In this document: positions 11,653 to 22,945 of the stretch, piece after piece | Layout: every line of letters begins with the position of its first letter | Position numbering within the stretch: the stretch's first letter is position 1 | Made by a program: the position numbers and the translations under genes | Origin: Trichobilharzia szidati | Taxonomy: Eukaryota > Platyhelminthes > Trematoda > Strigeidida > Schistosomatidae | DNA length: 64,000 bases | Assembly (NCBI GenBank): GCA_944472155.2 | Contig: OX235271.1 | Location: 97,229,256-97,293,255 of the forward strand | Direction: 5' to 3' | The notes under the pieces: generated by a model | What the model saw: the letters and a program-made list of their open reading frames with translations, nothing else | Databases searched by the model: none | What the model was told of the DNA's origin: nothing

Positions 11653-11886
11653 TGATTCCTTTAAGTTCTCAGTGGAACATGGGGCTTCAAGCTAGAGGCT
11701 CGAAGTTTCGGTAGTAGTGGTGTTTATTTTTTACGGGATGGGGTTGCTAGCTTCATGCCCAACCTTCCCTCTTTACCAGTAGTATTACTGGCTTAGCGAG
11801 GTAAAGGAGTGCGTTGGTGGCCGGGGATCGAACTCCTGACCACATGTGTGGTTGGCGAGCATTCTACCGCTGTGTCACCGACGCAC
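11653..11886 (-). mobile_element. tRNA-Gly-headed SINE
   Basis: The head reads GCGTCGGTGACACAGCGGTA on the minus strand, very close to a glycine tRNA start, with GGTAGAATGCTCGCC. Body and tail are complete. TTTTGACCAACTA on the left and TCTTGACCAAATA on the right look like a slightly diverged target duplication. Confidence 0.88.
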
Positions 11887-12388
11887 TCTTGACCAAATAG
11901 TAGAGGATAATTAAAAATCCTGATCACTTTGTATCGTTCCGTGGTATTCAAATCAGTAAAGCTTTTAAAAATAGATTCGAAAGTTATGCCGGTTTTTCAC
12001 TCCTTTTCAAAATGATACACAGATGGTCTTAAGAGACGATCAGTTAATGCATATACCAGCCTGTCAAAAACATAATGACTAGTTTATTTTAGTATAATGA
12101 ATGAAAATTAAAATTAGGGAAAATCAATAAGTGGATTTAAATCTTAACAGAAATTTGCTAACAAATTATAAGTCTTTCGAGAAATTAAAATGTCCTTTCT
12201 TGCACGTTAGGATGATGTGCAGTCATTTGGATGACATTTTCACGGTTTAGACGACCGTATAGAAAAACTGACTCGCAAACCACTTGTAAATCAGTTAAAA
12301 AGGGTGGGGTTGCCATTAAGCAAGCTGATGATTTTAACTATTATCCTAAAAAGACAACATTTCTGCTGAGAATACCCAGGACTTTTGA
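11887..12388. other. non-coding, nothing recognised
   Basis: AT-rich spacer between a SINE and a LINE end. Confidence 0.4.
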
Positions 12389-13030
12389 TGTTATATTATT
12401 ATTGTTATTGTTCCCTTGGGTTCCTAGTGGAACATAGGGCTTCAACTACACGTCTCCACTTGCTTCTCTCTTCTGCTGTACTTTTCACCTGCATCCATGT
12501 TAATCCATACTGTTTCAACTCCTCTTCACACGATCTCCTCCATGTCACACTTGGACGTCCCACTCGCCGCTTCCCTTTCGGGTTCCACTCGAGCGATGGC
12601 CTGACACGCGATGTCACCCCATGCACCCTCCTCAGCGAGTGTCCAATCCATCTCCACTTTCTCCTGCATATTTGTTGGGCGATTGGTTCTTGTTTTGTTT
12701 GTTCCCATAGTTCCTTGTTGGTGATTCTTTCCGGCCATCTGATCTTCAGTATAGAACGAAGACAGTTGTTGATGAAGGTCTGCAACAGGCTGTTGGAAAT
12801 ATTCTTTGTGACCCGCCGCCAAGTTTCTGATCCGTATAGAAGAACTGACTGACTTGACGTTTGTATTGAAAATCCGAATTTTGTTGTTGATGCTGTGAGT
12901 GACGAAGATTTCCAGATTGGTTTCAGGTTGATGAATGTGTTTCTCGCCTTCCAGATTCTCGAATTGACATCCTCGTCCGTTTCTCCTGTAGTTGAGACAA
13001 TGCTCCCTAGATAAGTGAATGTTGCTAAAG
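12389..13030 (-). mobile_element. RTE-like LINE, 3' fragment
   Basis: 5'-truncated copy covering the C-terminal coding segment. The minus frame 12,785-12,405 is open and reads QTFINNCLRSILKIRWPERI, then [33 protein letters not shown] and ends near VEALCSTRNPR. The stop lies next to the 3' tail, so the terminal codons overlap the tail motif shared with the SINE. It finishes with AAT-type repeats at the left end. Confidence 0.85.
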
Positions 13031-13663
13031 AGAAATGGTAAAATTCCTCGAAGTCACCATGCGAAATGAGGATCAGGACTGAAATTATATGAGTATGTCA
13101 ACATCAGGCTCAATTGAATCGGATAAATTTTCATGCAGTCATTATGACACAAGTTAACTAAATAATCTTAGAAAGAAACTTTGAATACCAAAAAAAATAA
13201 TCACCAACTGCAGTGATCAGGAGAAATCGATCTGCTCTGAAGACCAGAGATGTACTTTAGCTAAACATAGCTAATATCAAAGTTCAAATGTATGAGTAGT
13301 TTGGCTCAGTTTAGGCGTAAATTATGATGGTTAGGCCTACGAAATCTCAACGGCTAACACACCAAGAGAAGACACTCTGAAATCGAAAGCAACAGCTCAT
13401 ATTTTAGAAGGTGAAATAGTAAAACGATGAAGAACAAGTTAACAAACTGTAGATCTAAATATTTTCTAGCTTAAAAGATATGGTCCAAACGTGCTTGTTT
13501 GCAGTATGCTTATCTCACTTGTGTAACAATACCCAAAGTAACCCATGAATGGAATTCCAAATTTTCCGTAAAAATATCGCAGAGTACTGAAGTAATAAAA
13601 CTATCAGTACTGTAATTTCCAAACTCTAGTTGTATAATCCCTTGGAAAAGAGGTAAAAGATGT
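13031..13663. other. non-coding, nothing recognised
   Basis: AT-rich, no repeats of the families seen elsewhere in the window. Confidence 0.4.
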
Positions 13664-13870
13664 TTGCGTCCTCATCGCAAATTGGATGACACGATAGTTA
13701 ACTCATTGACTTCGATGAACACGAAAAAATTTAGCTCAGACAGTATGAAAAAACGTGGGGTGGTGAGTAGATTAAAAAGCCATAAAAGTGTGTATAATTA
13801 TAAATTTAGGCAACAAGTATTGCCGAGAGCTTTTAACACATTAAAAGAACACCACAAAATTAGCCACTAG
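13664..13870 (+). CDS. small basic open reading frame, unrecognised
   Basis: A 68-codon plus-strand frame rich in K, R and H (for example MKKRGVVSRLKSHKSVYNYK, ending HHKISH). A CTCTAG at about 13,628 could be an acceptor, which would make this a terminal exon. No family is recognised and no conserved motif is visible. The composition is less AT-driven than most random frames here, but nothing else supports it. Confidence 0.2.
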   Translation: MRPHRKLDDTIVNSLTSMNTKKFSSDSMKKRGVVSRLKSHKSVYNYKFRQQVLPRAFNTLKEHHKISH

Positions 13871-14362
13871 AATCAATAATTAAGATAAGATTAATAAAAA
13901 ACAAACATTTGGTTTTAGCATTGTGACCTCATAAAAACTAAGGTTACATAGGTGGGCGAGTAACAGCAATATCACTGTCAATCTTAATTCAACAATTCTC
14001 AAAGTACTTTATATAAACATTTTAATGAACTGGCAAAACTCTTCTTTTTTGAAAGTACGTGTCAACAAAGTCACCTAGTTTGATGACGAATTTTAGTGAA
14101 TAGTAAGTAAAATCTCATTTTTGCGTCAAAATTGAATCTGTTTACCTCCTTTCTTAGACGTAAATTGCATAGAAAATTGATATTTCATCCTCTTTACATG
14201 AGTTTAGTACCTGAAATTTACTAACCTGCGACTTCAGTTTACGAAAACACCACCTGACTTCGTTGATTTTCTTGAATACATGTGACACTGTAACCTATGA
14301 CATCCTTTAAACTAGATATAATGTATAATATGTAGTGTATCATATCTCGAAGTAAAACTGAC
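13871..14362. other. non-coding, nothing recognised
   Basis: AT-rich spacer to the left of the palindromic element. Confidence 0.4.
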
Positions 14363-14375
14363 TAAAAGTAGATGA

Positions 14376-14999
14376 TACCTTATAATTAAGGTTTTCTTGT
14401 ATTTCCCAATGAATGAAAAACAAAACGATATTGTTATTTTTACTAACGTTTCGCTATTTAATGTTGCTAATAGCTTTATCAAAGTATTACTGAACCAGAA
14501 TTTACAAAATCCACTCAGCTCATATATAACAACTTAATCATCATTCCTCAGTATGGGGTAATTTTTCGTTGTCAAATTGGCCAATTGGTAAAGATAACAA
14601 AACTAGGTGTAGATTGTTGGATTTGATAAATGTGTAAAATTATAAAAATAGCGTGTGTTTACATAATGAAATTGTTTATCAAATTACTTATCCAACAATC
14701 TACGCCTAGTTTTGTTATCTTTACCAATTGGCCAATTTGACAACGAAAAATTACCCCATACTGAGGAACGATGATTAAGTTGTTATATATGAGCTGAGTG
14801 GATTTTGTAAATTCTGGTTTAATAATACTTTGATAAAGCTATTAGCAGCATTAAATAGCGAAACGTCAGTAAAAACAACAATATCGTTTTGTTTTTCATT
14901 CATTGGGAAATACAAGAAAACCTTTATTATAATGAATATCATATACCCAATGCCCACATTTTTTCAAACTGTTAAAAGTGAACTTGGTTTGGACATATA
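14376..14999. mobile_element. near-perfect palindromic element with 13-bp target duplication
   Basis: Arms 14,388-14,621 and 14,691-14,924 (234 bp each) are inverted copies with only a few differences, around a 69-nt loop. TAAAAGTAGATGA occurs at 14,363-14,375 and 15,000-15,012 as an exact 13-bp direct repeat. The right side has about 75 nt of extra sequence between arm and duplication; the left has about 12. Each arm has a hammerhead-like GAAACGT motif. Two 60-codon frames inside are products of the palindrome. A transcript would fold into a long double-stranded stem. Confidence 0.88.
14833..14880 (+). ncRNA. hammerhead-like motif in palindrome arm
   Basis: TTTGATAAAGCTATT, loop, AATAGCGAAACGTCAG: a six-pair helix II candidate (GCTATT/AATAGC) followed by GAAACGT. 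The first core strand is degenerate (TTGATAA in place of CTGANGA). Its layout matches the motifs at 1213 and in the hairpin at 3416-3526. Confidence 0.35.
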
Positions 15000-15012
15000 T
15001 AAAAGTAGATGA

Positions 15013-16119
15013 GTTTAGAAATTGAGGATTTTTATGAAATATACAATCCGTGAATTGGACGAAAAGAGGTGCGAACTGAAGTTTGTCATCTCAAATGTCA
15101 CGGTTTCTCAAGTCTAGTGAATAAAAGAACTCCTTCTCTATCTAACTTACCTTATATAAGAAGCTACTATTCAAAGATAGCATTTTGAAAACATGAAAAT
15201 TAGTGAGAAAGAGAAGACTTGGGTTTTTACTAATAAGGACTTACTGAATACTTCTGTACTATTTCGAAATGTACCAAATGGTGACTCGACAACACATGTG
15301 TAATAACCATAGTTAGCTGTCGTCAAATTAGCTATGAACAGGGTTGTTCTGATTATTCCATGTTTAGAATTAGCTTTGTCTGAAAGAAGAAAAAATTAGA
15401 GAAATCTTAGAAGGTAGGAGATAAGTAGGGGTTGATTATTATCATTTTTACAATTTCAAAGAAATAAATGTTGAATTCTGCAAGTCTAAAGGAAAAAATA
15501 ACGGTTGGGTAATTTTAGGAGAAAAGGGTTGTCTGCTTCTTTTGGAAAACCTGTTAGTTTATGGTATCAGTCATTAGTCAGTCTTGGGGTTGCATTCCTT
15601 GGCGTTAGCACCAAGCAACCTTGAGTATACCCATATTCTCTGTTAAATTTATTTGTGCATCAATAACTTTAACACCAAATCGTGCAAGTCACAATTGAGT
15701 ATCTAGGTTAATTGAAGTGGTTATGTCATATAGGCCTGACACTGTATCAGATTAAAGACAGAGCTAAACACCCTTTCGTGGAAGGTAGTGATTTTATGTA
15801 ATACATACGTGTGAAATAATCTATTTCTTCGCAAACCCAGCAGCCAATCAATGATACAGTAAGTAATTTTAAACAAAGTACATTCATATGTCGTTATTCA
15901 TTGTAAAACTGTTGAATGAGTAGCAATAGTTCAATATTTTATAACTTATAATGACACAGTTGTTTAGCTTTCAGATGAAATCATTGTGAAGATAACGTTT
16001 TTCTTAACTTTATGTGACATACATTTTGGTATTATAACCGATTCTAGAGAGACTAGCCATATTCCTTCAATACGCTGTTCAAGGTCCTGTCATATAATAT
16101 GGCTGATAGATTTCATCGC
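15013..16119. other. non-coding, nothing recognised
   Basis: AT-rich; no open frame, exon or known repeat identified. Confidence 0.4.
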
Positions 16120-16332
16120 CTGCTTTCCTAGTGAAATACAGGGTTTAAGGCTTTTGAAGTTTCAGTAGCCATAGTGTTTCTTTTGCAAGGTGGATAACCT
16201 CACTTCCGACTTTCCCTATTCGTCACGCTTATTACTGACTAGTATGACTTTTACCAGTGAGTCAGCTGGGAGTCAAACTTGGATCTACCGCTTGGTCGGT
16301 AAGTATTCTATAAGTGGACAACAGACGCACAG
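16120..16332 (-). mobile_element. tRNA-Gly-headed SINE, very old
   Basis: Recognisable only by order of blocks: tail region near 16,125, GAAGTTTCAGTAGCC, the TTACTGACTAG segment and a decayed head near 16,310-16,332. Substitution level is far above that of the other copies. Confidence 0.55.
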
Positions 16333-16689
16333 CTTACAGACTGATAAAATCAAAGCCGTCGTTATAACAGTCTTCATAGGCTTCAGTGGTATGAAAGCCA
16401 TAATACTCACATTCACAAAAAGTCAGTTTTTGTGAACATTATATTTTAAAAATGTGTTGATTTGTAATTTAAACATTTTACAGGAGAAACAACTATAAGT
16501 TGTCAGGAAATAAGTGCTATCTCATGGTTTTTAATTCGGCAAATGCGAATTGAAAATAAGTCAACTGGAGACGCATATCCGGTTTCAGAATTTCTATTAA
16601 AAACGCTTATCTCATTTCATCATCTGGTGAAGCGACGAAGTGTAAATCTACTCTACTGAACATCTGTCAAAAGTAGGTAAACAGTTGGC

Positions 16690-18600
16690 TTTCTATTAAT
16701 GGTGTCTGTTGATCAGACAGTTTAGGAAAGCTTTAGATAAACCTAGAAGAGGTGAAATTCTTATTATAGAAGAGCTGAAAAGAGGTGGAGATATGACGTT
16801 GTTGGATAAAATGGACTACATCGAAAAAATGATGGCTGCTCCAAATGGTCAAACTAAATTCTGATCTCCTGATAATTTCAAAGATTTAAATGGTAAAGCT
16901 GAACAAATAGTTACATCTGATAGTAGTAATTTCAGCAACCATGTCTGACTCAATGAAACCAGTAAGGAGTGATAAGTCATGAGTATATGGTTTTCCTAAA
17001 GTGTACAAACCAGAAAGTGAGTCGGTGGCACAGCGGTTAGAACGCTTGCCGACCATGCACATGGTCCAGGGTTCAATCATCGGCCACTGACTCACTCCTT
17101 TACCTCGCTAAACCAGAAATAAAGTTGGTGAAGCGGAAAGGTTGGGCATGAGGTTAGCAACCCTATCCTGTAAAAATAAACACTGCTATAGAAACTTCAA
17201 GCCACTAGCTTGAAGCCCTATGTTCCACTGGGAACGTGAAGGAACCAATAACAATAATAATACAAACCAGAAAATCCTTCTAGTTCGGTTCCAGATATTC
17301 ACAGTTACTCATACCATAGAACTTTATCATTATATATTCCAACTTAAAAACCCATGAGTAAGCAGATTGTGAATTATGATAAGAAAGGGCACCTTTGATT
17401 TAATATTCAAGGTATGTGGACGAATGTGAATGAAAAGCTCATGATATAGAAGCAGCTGATTTTACATGTCAGAAAATCAATAATAAGAGGACTGACAATG
17501 TAATGCCTGAGCCTAGCCTCAAGGGGTTATACCTCAGATCTTCACATAATGTACGTTTCGACCTAACAGCACACATTATACACATATAAACAGAATTGCT
17601 AAGGGTTCACCAAAAGACAAAATTCTTGGAGATTTCTTTCTAACGAAAAGTGGAAACCGACCACTGAGGGACGTCATTAGTGGATATGATATGTATTACC
17701 TCTGTGTCAAAGGCACATCATTACTGATAAGAGGATTGATATGAATGAATTACTGGTGAAGTTTAATAACATAAAACCGTCTCTTGCTTTCATTAGTAAA
17801 GAAGAGCATCAGGACACAGTACTTCCTTGATGTGCTGATAAGAAGTTGTGAAGACGGATGGATCACTTGGTGGAAGTGTGTATATGAATTACACACTCAC
17901 AGATCAGTACACAGACTTGTATATTTATGTACCTATTTGTTGTAGAAGAGTTTTTGTCACATTCTTTGAGAGCAGAACAAGAGAGATCCTTTCCAAAGGA
18001 ATCTTAATACATCTAAATGCATCATTCCTTGATTAAAACGGAACAGCTGCTTAGTTTTATAAAAAAACCGTAAGGAGACCAGAAACAGTGATATTGTGGA
18101 AGAAACTGATACTTATTAAGGCACTATTTGATTGTAATTTATCAAGTTAAGTTTTGTTTCTGAGACTGACAACAGTGAGGAGGATATTCCACGCGGCAAG
18201 TCTTTGTCTGTCATTTTCAACTTGACAAGTTGGAATGGTTCATGTGCATTTATTGATTCAGCCGCTCTTGTGGATACAGTTATATCAGGCGCACAACTAA
18301 TTAGCCTAGCCAATGTTCTGCAAAGTGTCTCTGTCAGTGCTGGTGAACACTGAATCGTTTGTTTGTTCGAACTGGTCTCCATACTGGCGGGAGACAAGAA
18401 GGCTATCATTGATTAATCGTGTACTGGTTGGCAGAAGATTGGAGAAATACGATCAGAAGTATTGTTATACATCATATTTACGTTAATTTACAGACTTTGG
18501 CACTGAGTAACAATTGTAAATCTGTTTCGTTATCGGCTAAAGAATAAACGATCTTATTACCCAAACGTTTTCTTTTGTTCTGTGTAGGTTGTGGTGCATA
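16690..18600 (+). pseudogene. Penelope-like element, decayed RT and endonuclease
   Basis: A shifting set of plus-strand frames follows PLE protein order: EELKRGGDMTLLDKMDYIEK (16,770-16,835), a palm region with KGSPKDKILGDFFLTKSGN (the A-M-G-S-P-L region, mutated), RPLRDVISGYDMYY, MNELLVKFNNIKPSLAF and the HTDQYTD-like stretch (17,880-17,930). From about 18,150 comes the linker to the endonuclease (FHAASLCLSFST), then faint GIY-YIG domain remains to about 18,600. A minus-strand frame at 18,116-18,409 is a shadow. Many stops; dead copy. The SINE at 17,017-17,260 landed in it. Confidence 0.75.
17017..17260 (+). mobile_element. tRNA-Gly-headed SINE with 13-bp target duplication
   Basis: Complete copy: head GAGTCGGTGGCACAGCGGTT, B box GGGTTCAATC, body, then AAGCCCTATGTTCCACTGGG and an ACAATAATAAT tail. 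TACAAACCAGAAA flanks it exactly at 17,004-17,016 and 17,261-17,273. It interrupts the PLE relic between the P-K-V-H-K-like motif and the following codons, so it is younger than that PLE copy. Confidence 0.95.
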
Positions 18601-19403
18601 GTATTATGCGTATTAGGCTTAGTTTTCTGAAACCAGCGATAGGTTCAGGATCTTTGCTATCTGGATATTTGACAGCCTGCAATCATGGCTGGGACAGGGG
18701 TCAGTAAGAACTATCAAAAGCTTCGTTTTATCCTATCTGATTGAGAGCAGTTACTTAAGTGGACAAAACGGAAGCATTTACAGTGATTTATCGTATTCCA
18801 TAGAGTCGTTCAAGTGGATTCCTTATTTGTCTATTACATACAACTGATTCTGTCAGCATTCAAACTGATACTTCCTCTATTAGTCAAGGGGTACTATTCC
18901 TTTGAGGGACTTTATGAAATTCAGTTTGTTTCAAAATAAATTACATTAAGGATTAAATCCTCTAAGGGAAACAAGAAAGACTTAGTAACAGTATACTAAA
19001 ATAGGATTTCTGAGCGTTCAGTACATCATGCCTCATTCTAACTCAGGGTTACCATATTTCACTTAAAGTAAACAACTATCTAACCACTGAACTACATGGT
19101 CGGTGTATATTCAAAGGTCTGACAGTTCTCGCGACCATTCTGTTATTTATAACAATTATCACTCTAGAGACAGTTATCTATGAATAGAAAGCACAAATAT
19201 ATTAGAGCATTTGGTGTTTATTATAAATATTGTATACAAAAATAAGTGAAAATTTATACAGTTATATTCACTAAGTTAATTACCTTTAGGTCAAGTGCTT
19301 ATGTTTGTCATGTGTGTATAAAAACGCGCTTTAGTTCAATAAACATAATCACCAAATATACGAAATCATGTAAACACAAATGTAAACATGATAGTAAATA
19401 AGT

Positions 19404-19443
<40 letters not shown>

Positions 19444-20387
19444 CACACATGTGTATATGAATGCATACGTAACTACAAATGATAACACAAAACTAAATTA
19501 TCCACAAAAAATATTCATCCGTCTTTCAGTTTCCTGAATTTCTTCTGTTCTAGACGTCAGTTAGTCATTTGGTATCCAGTTTTATGTGTTTTCGTCTCTG
19601 GTAGTTATAATTTAGGAGAAAATATTTACTATCCTCTTTTAAATGACCTCTTCATAACTGATTTGTAACTGGATTTTAGCAAATTTATTTTTAATATTGA
19701 TATACAACTATCGATGTTTGAATTATTCTGTGTCCAACTTTATGTTCGAAAGAAGTGTGATTATGGATGTTTTGGTGTGAAAACAACAGTACGCAGGGTC
19801 GGATTAACCTATTTTGTCAAATTTTCTTTGATTATTATGGATTAAGATTGAGCCAGTATATATTACTAATCTCAATTTTAAGAGTGCAAATCTATAATAG
19901 TCGAATTGTGTTAAGCTTTTCGGTAAACATGAATTGTGAACATTGATTTCAACCGTTTCTTGGCTATCTCACTATTGTTACCGTTCTGTGGTGTGGGTCA
20001 GTGAGAAAAGTTAATCTCACACCATTGATGTTACACTAGAACATAATGCCGATATTTTCGATCTTTTTTATATTTTGAATTTAGTTTTGTAATTACACAG
20101 TAAAATAACCTTTAAAAATGTCTATTGTCTTACTTAGCAGTTGGGCTACTCTGGTTTGATACGTGTAATAGAGCTGAATGTTGAAATGACTTTTGAAAAT
20201 CTTCCTTACACAACGAATTTCCTTAATGCCTCACATATCTCCTGGTTGGTGGTACTGGGCTTATAGCCTGCCTTACTTACCATCACAAGACAGCCATTTA
20301 CGGCCTGAGCAATTTTTCAACTAAAAGAATACGTAGCTAATTTATATTATATAAAAATCACAATCTTGTTACTTTATTTTTGCTTAC
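18601..20387. other. putative intron downstream of last found Ig exon
   Basis: Contains a tRNA-like relic at about 19,065-19,110 (minus: GTAGTTCAGTGGTTAGAT) and the (AT)n tract below. I searched for the missing second half of Ig domain 3 and did not find a D-x-G-x-Y-x-C pattern with splice sites. Confidence 0.4.
19405..19442. repeat. (AT)n microsatellite
   Basis: Uninterrupted AT dinucleotides for about 38 bp. Confidence 0.95.
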
Positions 20388-20576
20388 CAATAAGAATACA
20401 ATACTTTTCATTCGGCAATGGTATAAGACAGTTACTATTAGGTCCATGTATTGGCCGCCCTTCAAATTCCCAGTAGAACAGATTGATTGGATTACCGGCA
20501 ATCACAGCACGTACCATAGTAGTACCTCTAAGTAATTGTCCGAGTTTGAGATTAGCCATTTCGATTGTGGGCGGAT
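20388..20576 (-). CDS. Ig-superfamily gene exon (first half of Ig domain 3, no B-strand Cys)
   Basis: Acceptor CTTTTAATTTTCCAG and donor GTAAGC define a 189 nt exon 564 nt after the previous one. It encodes PPTIEMANLKLGQLLRG, then MVRAVIAGNPINLFYWEFEG, which lines up with the B to C strands of a third I-set domain (G-x-P and the core tryptophan are present). Where the family has a cysteine after the LQ-like position, this copy has alanine (V-R-A-V-I). A cysteine occurs later (NSNC and KYC). The exon ends in phase 1, so coding continues to the left, but I found no convincing further exon between 1 and 20,387. Confidence 0.82.
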
Positions 20577-21140
20577 CTGGAAAATTAAAAGTGTGTCGAT
20601 AAACTGACAGGCATATATGATCATAAAATGGTTTTACATCGTGTATTTCAAGTAAATAAAGGAAATCTATGCAAATATTCATTTGAATTCATTAATAAGT
20701 TAATTGACATAGTGATAAATTAAATGTTAGAACCAAAAAGTAACATCTATTAGAATATTGAAGTTTGATAAAAGTCTATCCAAAAGGCACCAAAATAGAT
20801 CGGACTCCATCTATGGTAGGTATGAGACCTTGTTTAAATGTATTACACAAGTGCGACTTTCCCATAGTCGTTATTCTTGTTACTGTAGCCACTGAAATTG
20901 TATAGCTTTACTCAAATCATTTTTTTACGTCTAAGCTCTCATTGTTACTAATGCAATCAGTATGACAGTTAGCTTTAATCGCCCTCTGTTGATTCCCCTT
21001 GGAAATGATGCAAGCTTTCTATAAGTACTGTCTTACAAAGTCACAACTCAGATTATTAGGAATTAAATTTTTATTAGAGACTACCTGAGTACTTTGATTC
21101 CGTCATTCATGTAAGCAAACAAAATGCGAGCATGACTTAC
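20577..21140. other. Ig gene intron (564 nt)
   Basis: Short intron between the exons for Ig domain 2 (second half) and Ig domain 3 (first half); no repeats recognised. Confidence 0.7.
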
Positions 21141-21269
21141 AGCGAACATCAATGTCGATAACACGCCATGCATTCTGTTCTAGTCCATTTTGTGCCAGAC
21201 ACTTGTAAGTTCCGTGTAAATCACGGGTGATATTCGAAATTATTAGCTGATTTGGTTTAATTGTAAATC
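21141..21269 (-). CDS. Ig-superfamily gene exon (second half of Ig domain 2)
   Basis: A short exon of 129 nt between acceptor CATGTTCACAG and donor GTAAGTC; it was found by reading the minus strand because it has no start codon of its own. It translates as FTIKPNQLIISNITRDL, then HGTYKCLAQN, containing the E strand and the Y-x-C of the F strand. It ends WRVIDIDVR as the G strand. The first two bases complete the codon opened by the preceding exon and the last base opens the codon finished by the next one, giving RYPPTI at the junction, a classic inter-Ig linker. The phase agreement on both sides makes this a secure exon. Confidence 0.88.
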
Positions 21270-21814
21270 CTGTGAACATGCAGTAAAAAATGAAGGCATA
21301 CTTTTATATTACTCATGAGTAGACACAGTTGTTACACTTAATATTCTCAATAAATTTAGCTTATCACATCTTTATGACTGCAAAATGTTCAGATTAATGT
21401 GAAAATTGTAAAAAGCCTGCCAGCTTTTTAGGCTATTCAGTGGATATTAATAATTCATGCAGAAAAACTATAACTGTCATCATTGGTATAAATAATTCAA
21501 GTATCATTTGTGCTAAATAGTTTGATTAATTATACATCAGTACATTAAGATAAACTAAACTTGGTTTATCAGTTGTAGCGCTGTGTTCATAATAAAAAAA
21601 TGAGAAGTGATTTAAAGCATACAAGTAATGAATATCAAACGAATATTGTAGTTGGCAAATGATTATAGGATGTTTGCACAAACCTTTTACTTTCCATAAT
21701 TTCTAGTTATCAAGTGATATTGGGGGTGAATAGGTAAGGGAAAAGGGGGATTTTCAAGGGGAATATTCCACAGATAAGTTTCGAATTAAGAGATTTATCA
21801 GTCCCATTTCAAAT

Positions 21815-22026
21815 TTCGTGGCATAGCGGTTAGGACCATGCACAGGGTCCGGGGTTCGATCCCCGGACACTGACGCACTCCTTTACTTCGCCAGTCCAGA
21901 AATAATGCTGGTGAAGAGGAAAGGTTGGGCATGAGGCTAGCAACCCCATCCTGTAAAATAAACACTGCTACAGAAACTTCAAGCCTCTAGCTTGAAGCCC
22001 TATGTTCCACTGGGGAACGTGAAGGA
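21815..22026 (+). mobile_element. tRNA-Gly-headed SINE
   Basis: Head lacks its first bases and part of the anticodon arm (GTGGCATAGCGGTTAGGACC) but has a perfect B box GGGGTTCGATCCCC. Body and LINE-like tail present, poly(A)-rich end. Confidence 0.85.
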
Positions 22027-22343
22027 AAAAAAAGTAACCTAATAAGACATTTGATGGTGACATGCATATTTTCGAAATATCGAAGAATAGTTACCACTTA
22101 GGATGTTTCATTTCATGCTGAATTGTTCTCTGAGTTATATTTCTAGTCGACACAATACACTGTGGTAATTTTTGTGCTGTAACTACACGTATGCAATCTG
22201 TACACATGCCTTAATGATTCCTCAGAACACAGGTCTCGGAAATAGCACTACTTCCGTCACGAAAAAGCGATATTTTGTCTTGTATGAAATTTGTTAAATA
22301 TCAAGTAATATGGGATTCCATATTGATTTGTGTACTGGATATA

Positions 22344-22546
22344 ACCATGTACATGGTCCGGGGTTCGATCCCCTACCACCGACTCACTCCTTTACTTCGC
22401 TAAGCGAGTAGTAAGACTGGTAAAGAGGGAAGGTTGGGTATGAGGCTAGCAACCCCATCCAGTAAAAATAAACACTGCTACAGAAACTTCAAGCCTCTAG
22501 CTGAAAGCCCTATGTTCCACTGGGAACTTGAAGGAATAAAAAAAAC
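22344..22546 (+). mobile_element. tRNA-Gly-headed SINE, 5'-truncated
   Basis: Begins within the anticodon arm (ACCATGTACATGG), so the A box is missing; B box, body and tail (GTTCCACTGGGAACTTGAAGG) present. Confidence 0.85.
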
Positions 22547-22727
22547 TGGATGTATCACACAGTGAAACATTATTATATACTGGATGACGTTCCGAACACA
22601 GTTTATTGCTTTCCAAGTCCAGCCATCGCACTGCATTCAGTTATATACTATAGGATGAAGGGAGAGAATAATAACGGAAGCTCTATCTGTTGAATCGACT
22701 GAGAGTACATGCACTAGGAATGATTCA

Positions 22728-22945
22728 TTACCCGTTCCGAGTGGAATATATGGCTTAAAGATTGAGGTTTTAAGTTTCCGTAGCAGCAGTTTTATTTTTA
22801 CGGAGTAGGATTGCTAGCCCTATGCCTAGCCTTTCTTATTTGTCGGCCTTACTACTGGCTTTGAGAGGTTTAAGAGTGAGTTGGCCGAGGATCGGATCCC
22901 GGGCAACATGTGTGGTTGGCGAACATTCTACCACCGAACCACCTC
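22728..22945 (-). mobile_element. tRNA-Gly-headed SINE, diverged
   Basis: Tail at left (CGTTCCGAGTGGAATATATG), head at right with CCAACCACACATGTTGCCCG and GGTAGAATGTTCGCC. Third SINE in 1.1 kb of the same intron. Confidence 0.8.

Noticed and set aside
14775..15012. Two 60-codon frames overlapping on opposite strands
   Set aside because: They arise from the palindromic element.
18116..18409. 97-codon minus-strand frame
   Set aside because: It lies antisense to the linker and endonuclease remains of the PLE at 16.7-18.6 kb; it looks like a shadow.
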